A stretch of 64,000 nt of DNA. Source: Amycolatopsis sp. CA-128772. Lineage in GTDB: Bacteria; Actinomycetota; Actinomycetes; Mycobacteriales; Pseudonocardiaceae. A program made the position numbers and the translations under genes. Numbering within the stretch: position 1 is the stretch's first letter; each line of letters begins with the position of its first letter. The notes beneath the pieces were generated by a model that saw only the letters and a list, made by a program, of their open reading frames with translations, did no database searches and was not told the origin of the DNA. Shown one piece after another: positions 44,095 through 51,731 of the stretch. Location: the NCBI RefSeq assembly GCF_002904295.1, contig NZ_PPHG01000022.1, forward strand, positions 124,001-188,000, written 5' to 3'.

Positions 44095-44396
44095 GACTGC
44101 CTCCGGCGCAGGATCAGGCGGATCAGGATCAGCAGGCCCAGCACACCGGCGAAGACCGGCACCGGGTTGGCGCGCACGGCGTCGGCGCCCTGGCGGAACT
44201 TGACCGCGGTGGGCTCGTTCGTCACCCCGGCTACCTTCGCGGTCGCCTGGTCGAGCTTCTCGTCGACGTTCTCCTTGACCCGGGCCTTGACGTCGAGCTT
44301 GTGCCCGAGCGCCTCCAGGGTCTCGGTCAGCTCTTCCCGGGTGGCGTCCCGGTCGAGCCGCGCCTCTTCGGCGTTCTTGGGGAACTCCCCGCTCAT
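44091..44396 (-). CDS. DUF3618 protein with C-terminal anchor
   Basis: A 101-residue protein. The N-terminal part is the DUF3618 helix (EARLDRDATREELTETLEAL, GHKLDVKARVKE), and the C-terminus is a single membrane span followed by LRRRQS. The family is of unknown function and common in actinobacterial stress operons. Coupled by ATGA overlaps to the holin-like gene before it and to DUF4235 after it. Confidence 0.87.
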   Translation of the reverse strand: MSGEFPKNAEEARLDRDATREELTETLEALGHKLDVKARVKENVDEKLDQATAKVAGVTNEPTAVKFRQGADAVRANPVPVFAGVLGLLILIRLILRRRQS

Positions 44397-44806
44397 GACC
44401 GCACTCCCTGCTTCACCGTGTCCACGTCTTCGCGGACCCCGGTGATCGCTTCCTCCGGCACCGGCGGCACCCCCTGCGTCACTTCCTTCTTGCCGACCAG
44501 GGCCGCGATCCCGGCGACCACGAACAGCGCGACCGCGACGATCACCGCCGCCAGCCAGCCGGGCACGGCCAGCGCGAGCGCGAGCACGGCGGCCGCGACC
44601 AGCGTGCCGGCCCCGAGGAACGCGAACAGGCCCGCCGCGCCGAACAACCCGGCGCCGAGGCCCATTTTCTTGCCCTTGCGCTGCAGTTCGAACACCGCGA
44701 GCCGCATTTCGTCCCGGACCAGCCGCTTCACTTCAGCGGTCAGGTCCGTCACCAGCTCGCCGACCGAGCGGTCGGCCGCCGGTTTCTTGTTGACCTCTTC
44801 GATCAC
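44393..44806 (-). CDS. Holin-like (DUF1469/phage_holin_3_6-type) membrane protein
   Basis: A 137-residue two-span membrane protein. The soluble N-terminal helix contains VGELVTDLTAEVKRLVRDEM, the Act-holin signature, and two hydrophobic hairpins follow (FGAAGLFAFLGAGTLVAAAV, AAVIVAVALFVVAGIAALV). These chromosomal proteins are not phage lysis genes; they are envelope-associated and often stress-induced. First gene of the holin-DUF3618-DUF4235 operon. GGAGG precedes the ATG, and a weaker SigB-type site lies at 44834-44859. Confidence 0.85.
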   Translation of the reverse strand: MIEEVNKKPAADRSVGELVTDLTAEVKRLVRDEMRLAVFELQRKGKKMGLGAGLFGAAGLFAFLGAGTLVAAAVLALALAVPGWLAAVIVAVALFVVAGIAALVGKKEVTQGVPPVPEEAITGVREDVDTVKQGVRS

Positions 44807-44833
44807 GGAACACCTCCTTCACCTGGCCGGCGG

Positions 44834-44859
44834 ATACCCGCGCCCGGCGCGGGTCAATC
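44834..44859 (-). promoter_or_regulatory. Weak SigB-type promoter, GATT-N16-GGGTAT
   Basis: GGGTAT (44839-44834) is an exact -10 element; the -35 is GATT, one change from GTTT, at 16 bases. It would serve the holin-like operon and is back-to-back with the promoter of the SRPBCC gene. Confidence 0.5.
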
Positions 44860-44866
44860 ACGGCGG

Positions 44867-44891
44867 GTTTGACCCCGGCGGCGCCGGGTAG
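44867..44891 (+). promoter_or_regulatory. SigB/SigF-type promoter, GTTT-N15-GGGTAG
   Basis: GTTT at 44867-44870 and GGGTAG at 44886-44891, spacer 15 bases, ending 44 bases before the SRPBCC start. Confidence 0.7.
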
Positions 44892-44935
44892 CCGAAACGC
44901 AACCGGAAAGCCCGACCACCGAGCAGGAGGAGTGC

Positions 44936-45400
44936 ATGGGCACGATCACCGAAGTCGTGGACGTGGAAGTCCCCGTTTCGACCGCCTACAACCAGTGGAC
45001 GCAGTTCGAGGAATTCCCGCAGTTCATGGAAGGCGTCGAGGAGATCCGCCAGATCGACGCCACCCATACCCACTGGGTGACGCGGTTCGGTGGCGTGACG
45101 CGCGAATTCGACGCGACGATCACCGAACAGCACCCCGACGAGCGGGTCGCCTGGACGTCCGACTCCGGCCCGGACCACGCCGGCGTCATCACCTTCCACC
45201 GGCTCGACGACTCGCACACCCGGGTGACCGCCCAGATGGACATCGATCCCGAGGGCTTCGCCGAGAACGTCGCCGACAAGCTCGGCGTGCTCGACCGCCG
45301 GGTGAAGGGCGATCTCAAGCGGTTCAAGGAGTTCATCGAACAGCGCGGCGGCCGCGAGACCGGCGCCTGGCGCGGCGATGTGGACCGCCCGGGGCAGTAA
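44936..45400 (+). CDS. SRPBCC/polyketide cyclase-like protein
   Basis: A 154-residue START-like (SRPBCC) protein with the typical N-terminal pattern VDVEVPVSTAYNQWTQFEEF and the glycine-aromatic middle, ending in a long helix. The fold binds hydrophobic ligands; relatives are polyketide cyclases, but this subfamily occurs in stress loci with no polyketide genes nearby, so lipid or small-molecule binding is all that can be said. GGAGGAG precedes the ATG; a SigB-type promoter is upstream and a hairpin downstream. Confidence 0.85.
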   Translation: MGTITEVVDVEVPVSTAYNQWTQFEEFPQFMEGVEEIRQIDATHTHWVTRFGGVTREFDATITEQHPDERVAWTSDSGPDHAGVITFHRLDDSHTRVTAQMDIDPEGFAENVADKLGVLDRRVKGDLKRFKEFIEQRGGRETGAWRGDVDRPGQ

Positions 45401-45421
45401 CCCGTTCCGGGTGAGATCCGG

Positions 45422-45450
45422 CGGCGGGGCGGGTGGATCCCGCCCCGCCG
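45422..45450. terminator. Hairpin after SRPBCC gene
   Basis: CGGCGGGGCGGG at 45422-45433 and CCCGCCCCGCCG at 45439-45450, a perfect 12-bp stem with five-base loop TGGAT. It precedes the promoter of the aldo-keto reductase gene. Confidence 0.7.
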
Positions 45451-45451
45451 C

Positions 45452-45478
45452 GTTTCGCGTCCGGGAACCCTCGGGTAC
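45452..45478 (+). promoter_or_regulatory. SigB-type promoter, GTTT-N17-GGGTAC
   Basis: GTTT at 45452-45455 and GGGTAC at 45473-45478. The spacer of 17 is one or two longer than the others. The reductase ATG is only nine bases further, so the transcript would be leaderless or nearly so. Confidence 0.55.
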
Positions 45479-45487
45479 GCCCCCGGC

Positions 45488-46327
45488 ATGACGACCACCA
45501 CGGCCGGCGTTCCCGCACTGGAGCTGAACAACGGCGTGCGCATCCCGCAGTTCGGGTTCGGCGTGGCCGGCATCCCGCCCGAGGAGACCACCCGGGCCGT
45601 GCGGACCGCGCTGGGACTGGGGTACCGCCACATCGACACCGCGCAGCTGTACCGCAACGAGGCGGCGGTGGGTGCGGCGATCGCCGAGTCCGGGCTGGCC
45701 CGCGAAGACGTGTTCGTCACCACGAAACTGGCGAACGACGCGCACGGCCACGACAACGCGATCACCGCGCTGGAAGGCAGCCTGCGCCGTTTCGGCTTCG
45801 ACCACGTCGACCTCTACCTGATCCACTGGCCGCTGCCGGCCCGGGACAACTACGTCCGGACCTGGCTGGGCTTCGACGACCTGCTGCGGGCGGGCAAGAC
45901 CCGCGCCATCGGCGTTGCGAACTTCCAGCCCGCGCACCTCGACCGGCTGGCCGCGGAGACTCCCGCCGTGCCGTCGGTGAACCAGATCGAACTGCACCCG
46001 GCGCTGCAGCAGGCCCCGCTGCGCGAGTACCACCGGGCGCACGGCATCGCCACCGAGGCGTGGAGCCCGCTCGCCCGCGCCGAAGTCCTCGGCGACAGCG
46101 TGCTCGCCGGCCTGGCGGAGAAACACGGGCGGACGGCCGCGCAGGTGGTGCTGCGCTGGCACGTCCAGCTCGGGAACATCGTGTTCCCGAAGTCGGTCTC
46201 ACCCCGGCGGATGCGGGAGAACCTCGACGTGTTCGGCTTCGAGCTGGACGAGGGGGACATGGCGGCGATCGGCCGGCTCGACGCCGGCCGCCGCACCGGA
46301 CCGGACCCGGACACCTTCACCGCGTGA
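45488..46327 (+). CDS. Aldo-keto reductase
   Basis: A 279-residue NADPH-dependent aldo-keto reductase. The catalytic tetrad is visible: Asp and Tyr in GYRHIDTAQLYRNE, Lys in FVTTKLAND, and His in YLIHWPLP. The C-terminal cofactor loop is NIVFPKSVSPRRM. It would reduce carbonyls such as reactive aldehydes, fitting a stress setting. The ATG has no Shine-Dalgarno sequence and a SigB-type -10 lies just upstream, so it may be translated from a leaderless message. Confidence 0.92.
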   Translation: MTTTTAGVPALELNNGVRIPQFGFGVAGIPPEETTRAVRTALGLGYRHIDTAQLYRNEAAVGAAIAESGLAREDVFVTTKLANDAHGHDNAITALEGSLRRFGFDHVDLYLIHWPLPARDNYVRTWLGFDDLLRAGKTRAIGVANFQPAHLDRLAAETPAVPSVNQIELHPALQQAPLREYHRAHGIATEAWSPLARAEVLGDSVLAGLAEKHGRTAAQVVLRWHVQLGNIVFPKSVSPRRMRENLDVFGFELDEGDMAAIGRLDAGRRTGPDPDTFTA

Positions 46328-46334
46328 CGACGGC

Positions 46335-46360
46335 GTTTCCCTGTGCGACCTGCCGGGTAT
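46335..46360 (+). promoter_or_regulatory. SigB/SigF-type promoter, GTTT-N16-GGGTAT
   Basis: GTTT at 46335-46338, GGGTAT at 46355-46360, spacer 16. It lies 36 bases before the membrane protein start, in the short gap after the reductase gene, so this gene has its own stress promoter. Confidence 0.7.
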
Positions 46361-46395
46361 TCCTCCGGCAAGGTCCCCCAGGAAGGAGCGTCCGC

Positions 46396-46869
46396 ATGAC
46401 CACGAACGCGTATCTGTCGTTCCTCGCGATCGGTATCGCGCTGGTCCTCGTCGACGGGCAAGTCATCTACCGCAGCGGCCGCCGGTACCTGGAAAACTCC
46501 TACGGTGACCCGGCGGCGGGCGCGTCGATGACGCGCCTGGTCACCGTGCTGTTCCACCTCGCGACGCTGGGGGTGCTGGCGCTGATCTCGACCATCGACA
46601 TGGGCGGCAGCGACCTGCCCGGCGTGGTCGGGCGGATCGGCGTGCTGCTGCTGATCCTTGCCGTGGCCCACGCGATCACCCTCGGTGTGCTGGCCCGCAT
46701 CCGCGGTGAGCAGGAGGTGGAGGCGGTCGTCCAGCGCGGCCCCCGCCAGCGCCTGGAGCCGGAGCAGGGCACGACGGTGGCTCCGGTCACCCCGGTGCCG
46801 GGTCAGGACGGCCGCTACCCGGCCGCCGGCCCGTCGCTGGAGAACCGGTCCCCGTACACGGCGCAGTAA
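46396..46869 (+). CDS. Three-span membrane protein of unknown function
   Basis: A 157-residue protein with three hydrophobic segments (LSFLAIGIALVLVDGQVIY; LVTVLFHLATLGVLALIST; IGVLLLILAVAHAITLGVL) and a soluble Pro-rich C-terminal tail. No family is recognised. AAGGAG at 46383-46388 supports the ATG. It is preceded by a consensus SigB-type promoter and followed by a perfect terminator, so it forms its own stress transcription unit. Confidence 0.8.
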   Translation: MTTNAYLSFLAIGIALVLVDGQVIYRSGRRYLENSYGDPAAGASMTRLVTVLFHLATLGVLALISTIDMGGSDLPGVVGRIGVLLLILAVAHAITLGVLARIRGEQEVEAVVQRGPRQRLEPEQGTTVAPVTPVPGQDGRYPAAGPSLENRSPYTAQ

Positions 46870-46886
46870 CGCCGCACAGCGGCCGA

Positions 46887-46918
46887 AGGGCGGTGCTTCC
46901 CCGGGGAAGCACCGCCCT
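46887..46918. terminator. Perfect 32-base palindromic terminator
   Basis: AGGGCGGTGCTTCCCC (46887-46902) is followed directly by its exact complement (46903-46918), giving a stem of up to 14 base pairs with a four-base loop. It separates two convergent genes and can end both. Confidence 0.85.
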
Positions 46919-46932
46919 CGGCGTGCGTGCGG

Positions 46933-47742
46933 TCAGGCGGTGCCGGGCCGGGCGGCGGGCAGGTCGACCTCGGTGTGCCGCGTGGCGAGCGTCTTCGCCA
47001 GGTCGGCCAGCTTGACGTTGAGGTCCTGGGACGCGCGGCGCAGCACGTCGAAGGCCTCGTCGGCGGTGATGCCGCGGCGCTGCATCAGGATGCCCTTGGC
47101 CTGGCCGATGACGTCGCGGCTGTCGACCGCCCGGCGCAGGTGCGCCGACTCCAGCTCGGCCGAAGCCACGGCTTCGGTGTGGGCGAGCGCGAGCGAGGCG
47201 TGCGTCGCCAGCAGCAGCGCGATGTCGATCGCCGGCCCGCCGAACGCCCCGGGCGTGCGCGAGTAGATGTTGAGCGCGCCGGACAGGCGCGGCGGCCGGG
47301 CGTCCGGCAGCAGGGCCGTGGCCAGCACCGAGTGGTAGCCGTGCCGGGCGGCGGCCGGGCCGAACGCCGGCCAGCGCGGATCGCGGCCGAGGTCCTGCGA
47401 CCAGCCGAACGCCGGGCCGTCCGGCCGGGCCGATTCGACGCACGGGCCTTCGCGGTGGTCGTACTGCACCTGGTCGAGCTGTTCGGCGACCGGATCGGTC
47501 CCGACCGGCGTGTGGAACGTGCCGTTCGCGTCACGCAGGGTGACGCTGACCAGGTCGGCGTCCGGGACGAGCGCGGCCGCGGCCCCGACGACCAGCTTGA
47601 GCACCCCGGCGACGGTCGGCGTCGCGTCGAGCAGGGTCCGCGTCAGGTCGGCGAACTGCCGCGCCAGCAGACCCGGCGCCAGGTCGCCGTCCCGGCCGAA
47701 CCAGGTCCGTTCCCGGGCCCACTCTTCTTCGCCGACGCTCAT
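46933..47742 (-). CDS. GAF-ANTAR domain antitermination regulator
   Basis: A 269-residue protein with an N-terminal GAF sensor (VAGVLKLVVGAAAALVPDAD, EGPCVESARP) and a C-terminal ANTAR RNA-binding domain (RDVIGQAKGILMQRRGITAD, EAFDVLRRASQDLNVKL). ANTAR proteins bind paired RNA hexaloops to prevent termination. No partner kinase is adjacent. It lies 40 bases downstream of the hemerythrin-like gene and is likely in its transcript. Confidence 0.88.
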   Translation of the reverse strand: MSVGEEEWARERTWFGRDGDLAPGLLARQFADLTRTLLDATPTVAGVLKLVVGAAAALVPDADLVSVTLRDANGTFHTPVGTDPVAEQLDQVQYDHREGPCVESARPDGPAFGWSQDLGRDPRWPAFGPAAARHGYHSVLATALLPDARPPRLSGALNIYSRTPGAFGGPAIDIALLLATHASLALAHTEAVASAELESAHLRRAVDSRDVIGQAKGILMQRRGITADEAFDVLRRASQDLNVKLADLAKTLATRHTEVDLPAARPGTA

Positions 47743-47782
47743 CGGTTCTCGCTGCCTTCCGTCGGGGTGGCGGACCCCCCAT

Positions 47783-48304
47783 TCAACCCGATGCCGGCGG
47801 GTTCAGGGCGGCCCGGGCCCGGTCGACGAATCCCGGCCCCGGCCAGAGCTGGTCGGCCTGCGGCACCCGGTCGGCCAGGTCCGGGTGCGGGAGGGTCGCC
47901 GCGGCCTCCCGGGCTTCGAGCACCTCCCGGCCCAGTTCGGCCTGGCGGCCGGGGGAGCAGGTGCGCCCGATTTCGGCCACCACCGCGGGCCCTTCGTCGC
48001 GGACGTGCCGGCGGACGGCCCGGATCAGGCCGCCCAGCAGGCGTTCGAACCGGGTCTCCTGCGGCCCGGCGCCCTCCAGCTGCCGCATCAGGCGGTCCGC
48101 CTCGGCCAGGTCGCCGCCACCGTCGAGGAACGGCTCTTCGGCGACGGTGTGCCGGATGACCTCCGCGATCAGGTGGTCGGCGAGGTCCTTGCGGTTCTCC
48201 GGGCTGCCCTGGCCGAGCTCGAGCTCGGTGCAGAGCCGGTCGAGCTCGCGGTGGTCACCGGCGAGGACGGTCGTCAGGTCGGTTGCGGGCGGGCTGCCGT
48301 TCAT
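47783..48304 (-). CDS. Hemerythrin HHE-domain protein
   Basis: A 173-residue four-helix protein of the HHE/hemerythrin-like family. Metal-ligand-type residues are in AGDHRELDRL (H18), HLIAEVIRHTVAEE and RRHVRDEG. Such proteins bind a diiron centre and respond to oxygen or NO. AGGAG is six bases before the ATG. A GATT-N15-GGGTAT site at 48340-48364 would make it a stress gene. The downstream GAF-ANTAR gene is probably co-transcribed. Confidence 0.82.
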   Translation of the reverse strand: MNGSPPATDLTTVLAGDHRELDRLCTELELGQGSPENRKDLADHLIAEVIRHTVAEEPFLDGGGDLAEADRLMRQLEGAGPQETRFERLLGGLIRAVRRHVRDEGPAVVAEIGRTCSPGRQAELGREVLEAREAAATLPHPDLADRVPQADQLWPGPGFVDRARAALNPPASG

Positions 48305-48339
48305 GCACTCTCCTGGTCCGGACGTGGGTTTTCGAAGGA

Positions 48340-48364
48340 ATACCCGCTGCTCCGCGGCCGAATC
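48340..48364 (-). promoter_or_regulatory. Weak SigB-type promoter, GATT-N15-GGGTAT
   Basis: GGGTAT (48345-48340) with GATT (48364-48361), spacer 15. It serves the HHE/ANTAR unit and is back-to-back with the CYTH-CHAD promoter. Confidence 0.5.
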
Positions 48365-48366
48365 CC

Positions 48367-48392
48367 GTGTCGGCCGCGGCCCGGACGGGTAC
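48367..48392 (+). promoter_or_regulatory. Weak SigB-type promoter, GTGT-N16-GGGTAC
   Basis: GTGT (48367-48370) and GGGTAC (48387-48392), spacer 16, ending 36 bases before the CYTH-CHAD start. The same GTGT-N16 form is found before the 65-aa/Ku unit. Confidence 0.5.
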
Positions 48393-48428
48393 TTCCCAGG
48401 CGAACCCCGGCTCCCGAGGAGGACGACC

Positions 48429-49946
48429 ATGGCAGCGCCGGCACCGGTGCCCGAACGCGAACGCAAGTACGAGATCGTGGCGGGCAGCGGCATCCCGCAC
48501 CTGGTCGGCGTCGGTGGCGTCGCCACCCAGGAGGACCCGGTGGAGCACGTGCTCGACGCGTCCTACTACGACACCGCGAGCTACCGGCTGGCCCGCGGCG
48601 GCATCACCCTGCGGCGGCGCGTCGGCGGGCCCGACGCCGGCTGGCACCTCAAACTGCCGGTCTCGGCCGACGAACGGCAGGAGGTGCAGGTCCCGCTGGG
48701 CGGCGACCCGCACAAGGTGCCCGGCCGGCTCCGCCGCCTGGTGCGGGCGTACACGCTGGGGGAGAAGCTGGTGCCGGTCGCGCACCTGCGCACCGACCGG
48801 TTCTCCCACCGGCTCGCCGGCGCCGACGGGACCACGATCGCCACCCTCACCGACGACCACGTCACCGGCGAGGCCGGCGGCGCGACCGCGCGGCTCGACG
48901 AGTGGCGTGAGCTGGAACTGGAGCTCGACCCGGGAACCGACCCCGCACGGCTGCGCGAGTTCGACCGCGCGCTGAAGAAGGCCGGGGTGACGGCGGCGCC
49001 GTGGCCGTCGAAGCTGCGCCGGCTGCTCGGCGACCGGCTGCCGGCGCCGCCCCGGGCCGGCAGGAAGCCGTCGGCGGGCGACGTCGTGCTGGCGTCGCTG
49101 CGCGAGCACCGCGGCCGGTTGCGCCGGGCGGACGTCGGCGTGCGGCTGGACGTCGAGGACTCGATCCACCAGATGCGCGTCGCGACCCGGAAGCTGCGGA
49201 GCACCCTTCGCATTTTCGGGTCCGTCGTCGACAAGAAGGCGACGGCGTCACTCGTGGCCGAGCTCAAGTGGCTCGGCGGGCAGCTGGCGCCGGCGCGGGA
49301 CACCGAGGTCACCGAGGAGCGGCTGCGCGCGCAGCTCGGCGACGTGCCGTCGGAGCTGGTGTTCGGGCCGGTCCGCCAGTTCCTGACGCGGTATTTCGCC
49401 CGCGAAGCGGAGGAGGGCCGGACCCGCGCGATGGCGGCGTTGACCGGCAAGCGCTACCTCGAACTCTTGCGTGCGCTGGACGCCGTGCTGGAGGAGCCGC
49501 CGCTGACCGCGAAGGCGGGTAAGCCCGCGAAGGCCGGCCTGCGCAAGCCGCTGCGGAAGATCGCCAGGAAGCTGAGCCAGGCCGAGGCGGCGGCGCACGG
49601 CCTGACCGGCGACGAGCTCGGAACGGCCCTGCACGCTGTCCGCAAGAAGGCCAAGCAGGCCCGCTACGCGGCCGACACCGTGAAGCCGGTGTACGGGAAG
49701 AAGCTGCGGGAGTGGCGCAAGAACGTCAAGGCCGTCCAGGAGACCCTGGGCTCGCACCAGGACACCGTGGTCGGCCGGGACGTGCTGCACCACCTCACCA
49801 TCGCCGGCCACGGCGAAGGACAGAACACGTTCACGTTCGGGATGCTGTACGCCCAGGCCGCCGGCCGGGCGGCGGACCTGCGCGGGACGTTCGCACGGCA
49901 GTGGCGGCGGCTGCGCAAGGGCGGCCGTCCCGGCTGGCTCGGCTGA
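48429..49946 (+). CDS. CYTH and CHAD domain protein
   Basis: A 505-residue protein with an N-terminal CYTH domain (signature ERERKYEI, ExExK-like, binds triphosphates and metal) at residues 8-200 and a C-terminal CHAD domain (IHQMRVATRKLRSTLRIF, and the repeated HxxxR pattern such as ALHAVRKKAKQARY) at 225-500. CHAD domains bind polyphosphate granules, so the protein may act in polyphosphate storage or processing. GAGGAGG precedes the ATG. Weak SigB-type promoter upstream, strong terminator downstream. Confidence 0.9.
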   Translation: MAAPAPVPERERKYEIVAGSGIPHLVGVGGVATQEDPVEHVLDASYYDTASYRLARGGITLRRRVGGPDAGWHLKLPVSADERQEVQVPLGGDPHKVPGRLRRLVRAYTLGEKLVPVAHLRTDRFSHRLAGADGTTIATLTDDHVTGEAGGATARLDEWRELELELDPGTDPARLREFDRALKKAGVTAAPWPSKLRRLLGDRLPAPPRAGRKPSAGDVVLASLREHRGRLRRADVGVRLDVEDSIHQMRVATRKLRSTLRIFGSVVDKKATASLVAELKWLGGQLAPARDTEVTEERLRAQLGDVPSELVFGPVRQFLTRYFAREAEEGRTRAMAALTGKRYLELLRALDAVLEEPPLTAKAGKPAKAGLRKPLRKIARKLSQAEAAAHGLTGDELGTALHAVRKKAKQARYAADTVKPVYGKKLREWRKNVKAVQETLGSHQDTVVGRDVLHHLTIAGHGEGQNTFTFGMLYAQAAGRAADLRGTFARQWRRLRKGGRPGWLG

Positions 49947-49957
49947 GAGCGGCGGGA

Positions 49958-49986
49958 TAGGAGGCGGCCCGCCGGGCCGCCTCCTA
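49958..49986. terminator. Perfect bidirectional terminator between CYTH-CHAD and sigma gene
   Basis: TAGGAGGCGGCCCG (49958-49971) and its exact complement (49973-49986) around a single central base; the working loop would be about five bases. The sigma factor stop codon is inside the right arm. Confidence 0.8.
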
Positions 49987-50775
49987 GCCTTCGCCGGTGA
50001 GCTTCCCGCGCAGCTGCTCCAGGGTCTGCGAGAGCAGCCGGGAGACGTGCATCTGGGAAATGCCGACCCGGTCGGCGATCTGGGTCTGGGTCAGCCCGCC
50101 GAAGAACCGCATCACCAGGATCGCGCGCTCGCGCTTCGGCAGTTCCTGCAGCAGGGGCTGGAGGGCCTCGTGGTTCTCGACCATGGCCATCTCGTGGTCC
50201 GGTTCCCCCATGGTGTCCGCCAGCGACAGCGCCTCGGCGTCGTCGTGCACCGGCTTGTCGACCGACAGCGCCTGGTAGGCGTTGCCGGCGAGGAGCCCTT
50301 CGCGGACTTCGTCGACGTCCAGGCTCAGGTGCTCGGCCAGCTCGGTCGGCGTCGGGGCGCGGCCGAGGCGCTGCGAGAGCACCGCCGAGCCCTGGCTCAG
50401 CGACAGGTGCAGCTCCTTGAGCCGCCGCGGGACGCGGACGGACCAGCCGGTGTCCCGGAAGTGCCGCCGGACCTCGCCCATGATCGTCGGGACGGCGAAG
50501 GACAGGAAGTCGTGGCCCCGGGTGGGGTCGAACCGGTCGACGGCGTTGATCAGGCCGATCCGCGCCACCTGAACCAGGTCCTCCCGGGGCTCACCGCGGC
50601 CGGAGAACCGGGTCGCGATGTGCTCGGCCAGCGGCAGCAGCTCCGTCACGAGCTTGCTCCGCACGACCTCCCGTCGCGGGTCGTCGGTGTCGAGCTCGCC
50701 CAGCTCGGCGAACAGCGGTTCGCAGTGGGCGTATTCGTCCGGGCGGTGGAGGAGGGTTTTCCGCTCGCTGCTCAC
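49984..50775 (-). CDS. SigB/SigF-family RNA polymerase sigma factor
   Basis: A 263-residue stress sigma factor. Region 2 reads REDLVQVARIGLINAVDRFD and GHDFLSFAVPTIMGEVRRHF; region 3 includes VPRRLKELHLSLSQG; region 4 has RERAILVMRFFGGLTQTQIA and DRVGISQMHVSRLLSQ. It should recognise GTTT-N15-GGGTA promoters, many of which surround it. GTG 50775 overlaps the RsbW-like stop (GTGA), tying sigma and anti-sigma levels together. The operon itself begins with such a promoter at 51640-51664, implying autoregulation. Confidence 0.93.
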   Translation of the reverse strand: MSSERKTLLHRPDEYAHCEPLFAELGELDTDDPRREVVRSKLVTELLPLAEHIATRFSGRGEPREDLVQVARIGLINAVDRFDPTRGHDFLSFAVPTIMGEVRRHFRDTGWSVRVPRRLKELHLSLSQGSAVLSQRLGRAPTPTELAEHLSLDVDEVREGLLAGNAYQALSVDKPVHDDAEALSLADTMGEPDHEMAMVENHEALQPLLQELPKRERAILVMRFFGGLTQTQIADRVGISQMHVSRLLSQTLEQLRGKLTGEG

Positions 50776-51287
50776 GCGCTCGTTCCCGGGTTGAGCACCA
50801 GCTCGATCGTGACGATGCCCGCACCCCCACCGGGAAGCGCATCGCAGTGCGCGGTCACCGACCGGCTCAGGGTGGTCAGCACGTGCCAGCCGAACGTGCG
50901 GTCGCTCGGCGGCCGCGGGTCGCTGGAGCGGGTGGAGACGATGACGTGCAGGCCGTCCGGCGCGAGCCGGAAGCGGCACTGCAGCTGGGACCCGAGTTCG
51001 GCCAGCTGGACGAGCTGCGCGCACGCTTCGTCGACCGCCATCTTGGCGTCGGCGATGGCGTCCAGCCCGAAGTCCGCGCGTGACACCACGCCGTGCGTGA
51101 GCATCCGGACCAGGGGAATCTGCTCCGCCATCGCGGGGAGCCGCAGCTCGACGAGTTCGTCGAGCAGCTCCTCGACGGTCGGCTTGCCGCCGAACGAGCT
51201 GTCGCTTCGAATTTCTTCCATGCGGGAGGTACTACCCATCTGGGGGAAAGCGGACACGTCGTGATCAGGGGTTTCGGGTTTGGTCAC
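50772..51287 (-). CDS. Degenerate RsbW/HATPase-like anti-sigma factor
   Basis: A 171-residue GHKL-fold protein translationally coupled to the sigma gene, so probably its anti-sigma factor. The helix DAKMAVDEACAQLVQLAEL keeps the catalytic-base-type Glu (E87), but the N-box Asn is replaced by Gln (Q91), and the DxGxG loop that should follow VIVSTR is SSDPRPP. ATP binding and kinase activity therefore look doubtful. GTG 51287 overlaps the upstream stop; ATG 51239 is an alternative that removes 16 residues. Confidence 0.82.
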   Translation of the reverse strand: MTKPETPDHDVSAFPQMGSTSRMEEIRSDSSFGGKPTVEELLDELVELRLPAMAEQIPLVRMLTHGVVSRADFGLDAIADAKMAVDEACAQLVQLAELGSQLQCRFRLAPDGLHVIVSTRSSDPRPPSDRTFGWHVLTTLSRSVTAHCDALPGGGAGIVTIELVLNPGTSA

Positions 51288-51613
51288 CGGCCCAGCGCCC
51301 GTTCGAGTTCCTTCTTGGTCATCGTCGAGCGGCCGTTGATGTTGCGTTTCTTGGCTTCGTTGTACAGCTGGGCCTTCGTCGGCCCGCCCGGACCCTTGCG
51401 GTTGCCGGACCGTTCGCCGCCGCGCTGCTGCGGCGACTTGTCCTTGAGCGAGGTCTTGCTGGCCTGCCGGGACTCACCCGACTGCGCGCGGTTCTTGTTG
51501 ACGGTCCGGGCCGCGATCTCCTTGGCCCGTTTCGTGCTCGCCCCGCGGTCCTCGGCCGAGTCCTTGATGTGCTCGTACTGGCGTTCGCGCTTGCCGCTCC
51601 ACGACTGAGGCAT
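51284..51613 (-). CDS. Basic SAP/Rho-N-like small protein, first gene of the sigma operon
   Basis: A 109-residue, very basic protein. The N-terminus (WSGKRERQYEHIKDSAEDRG, STKRAKEIAARTVNK) is typical of the actinobacterial plasmid-stabilisation-like/ChaB-adjacent family; the C-terminus (TKAQLYNEAKKRNINGRSTM, TKKELERALG) is a SAP/Rho-N-like motif that suggests nucleic-acid binding. ATG 51613 is preferred because AAGGGAG precedes it; longer starts run into the promoter. Its stop overlaps the RsbW-like GTG. A SigB-type promoter is 27 bases upstream. Confidence 0.8.
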   Translation of the reverse strand: MPQSWSGKRERQYEHIKDSAEDRGASTKRAKEIAARTVNKNRAQSGESRQASKTSLKDKSPQQRGGERSGNRKGPGGPTKAQLYNEAKKRNINGRSTMTKKELERALGR

Positions 51614-51639
51614 GCCGCTCCCTTCGTCTCGCGGGGTGA

Positions 51640-51664
51640 GTACCCGCCTGATCACCCGGCAAAC
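51640..51664 (-). promoter_or_regulatory. SigB/SigF-type promoter of the sigma operon, GTTT-N15-GGGTAC
   Basis: Minus-strand GTTT (51664-51661) and GGGTAC (51645-51640), spacer 15 bases. It drives the SAP-like, RsbW-like and sigma genes, so the sigma factor would activate its own operon. The plus-strand promoter at 51679-51703 is back-to-back with it. Confidence 0.75.
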
Positions 51665-51678
51665 GTCGCGCTCGCGCG

Positions 51679-51703
51679 GTTACCCACCGCAGCACAGGGG
51701 TAC
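51679..51703 (+). promoter_or_regulatory. SigB/SigF-type promoter, GTTA-N15-GGGTAC
   Basis: GTTA at 51679-51682 and GGGTAC at 51698-51703, spacer 15, ending 28 bases before the LLM oxidoreductase start. Confidence 0.65.
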
Positions 51704-51731
51704 GCGAGGGGCTGACGGAGAGGAGACGCCG

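Noticed and set aside
44393..44806. Prophage lysis gene (holin)
   Set aside because: No phage structural, integrase or endolysin genes are nearby; this holin-like family is chromosomal in actinobacteria and travels with DUF3618.
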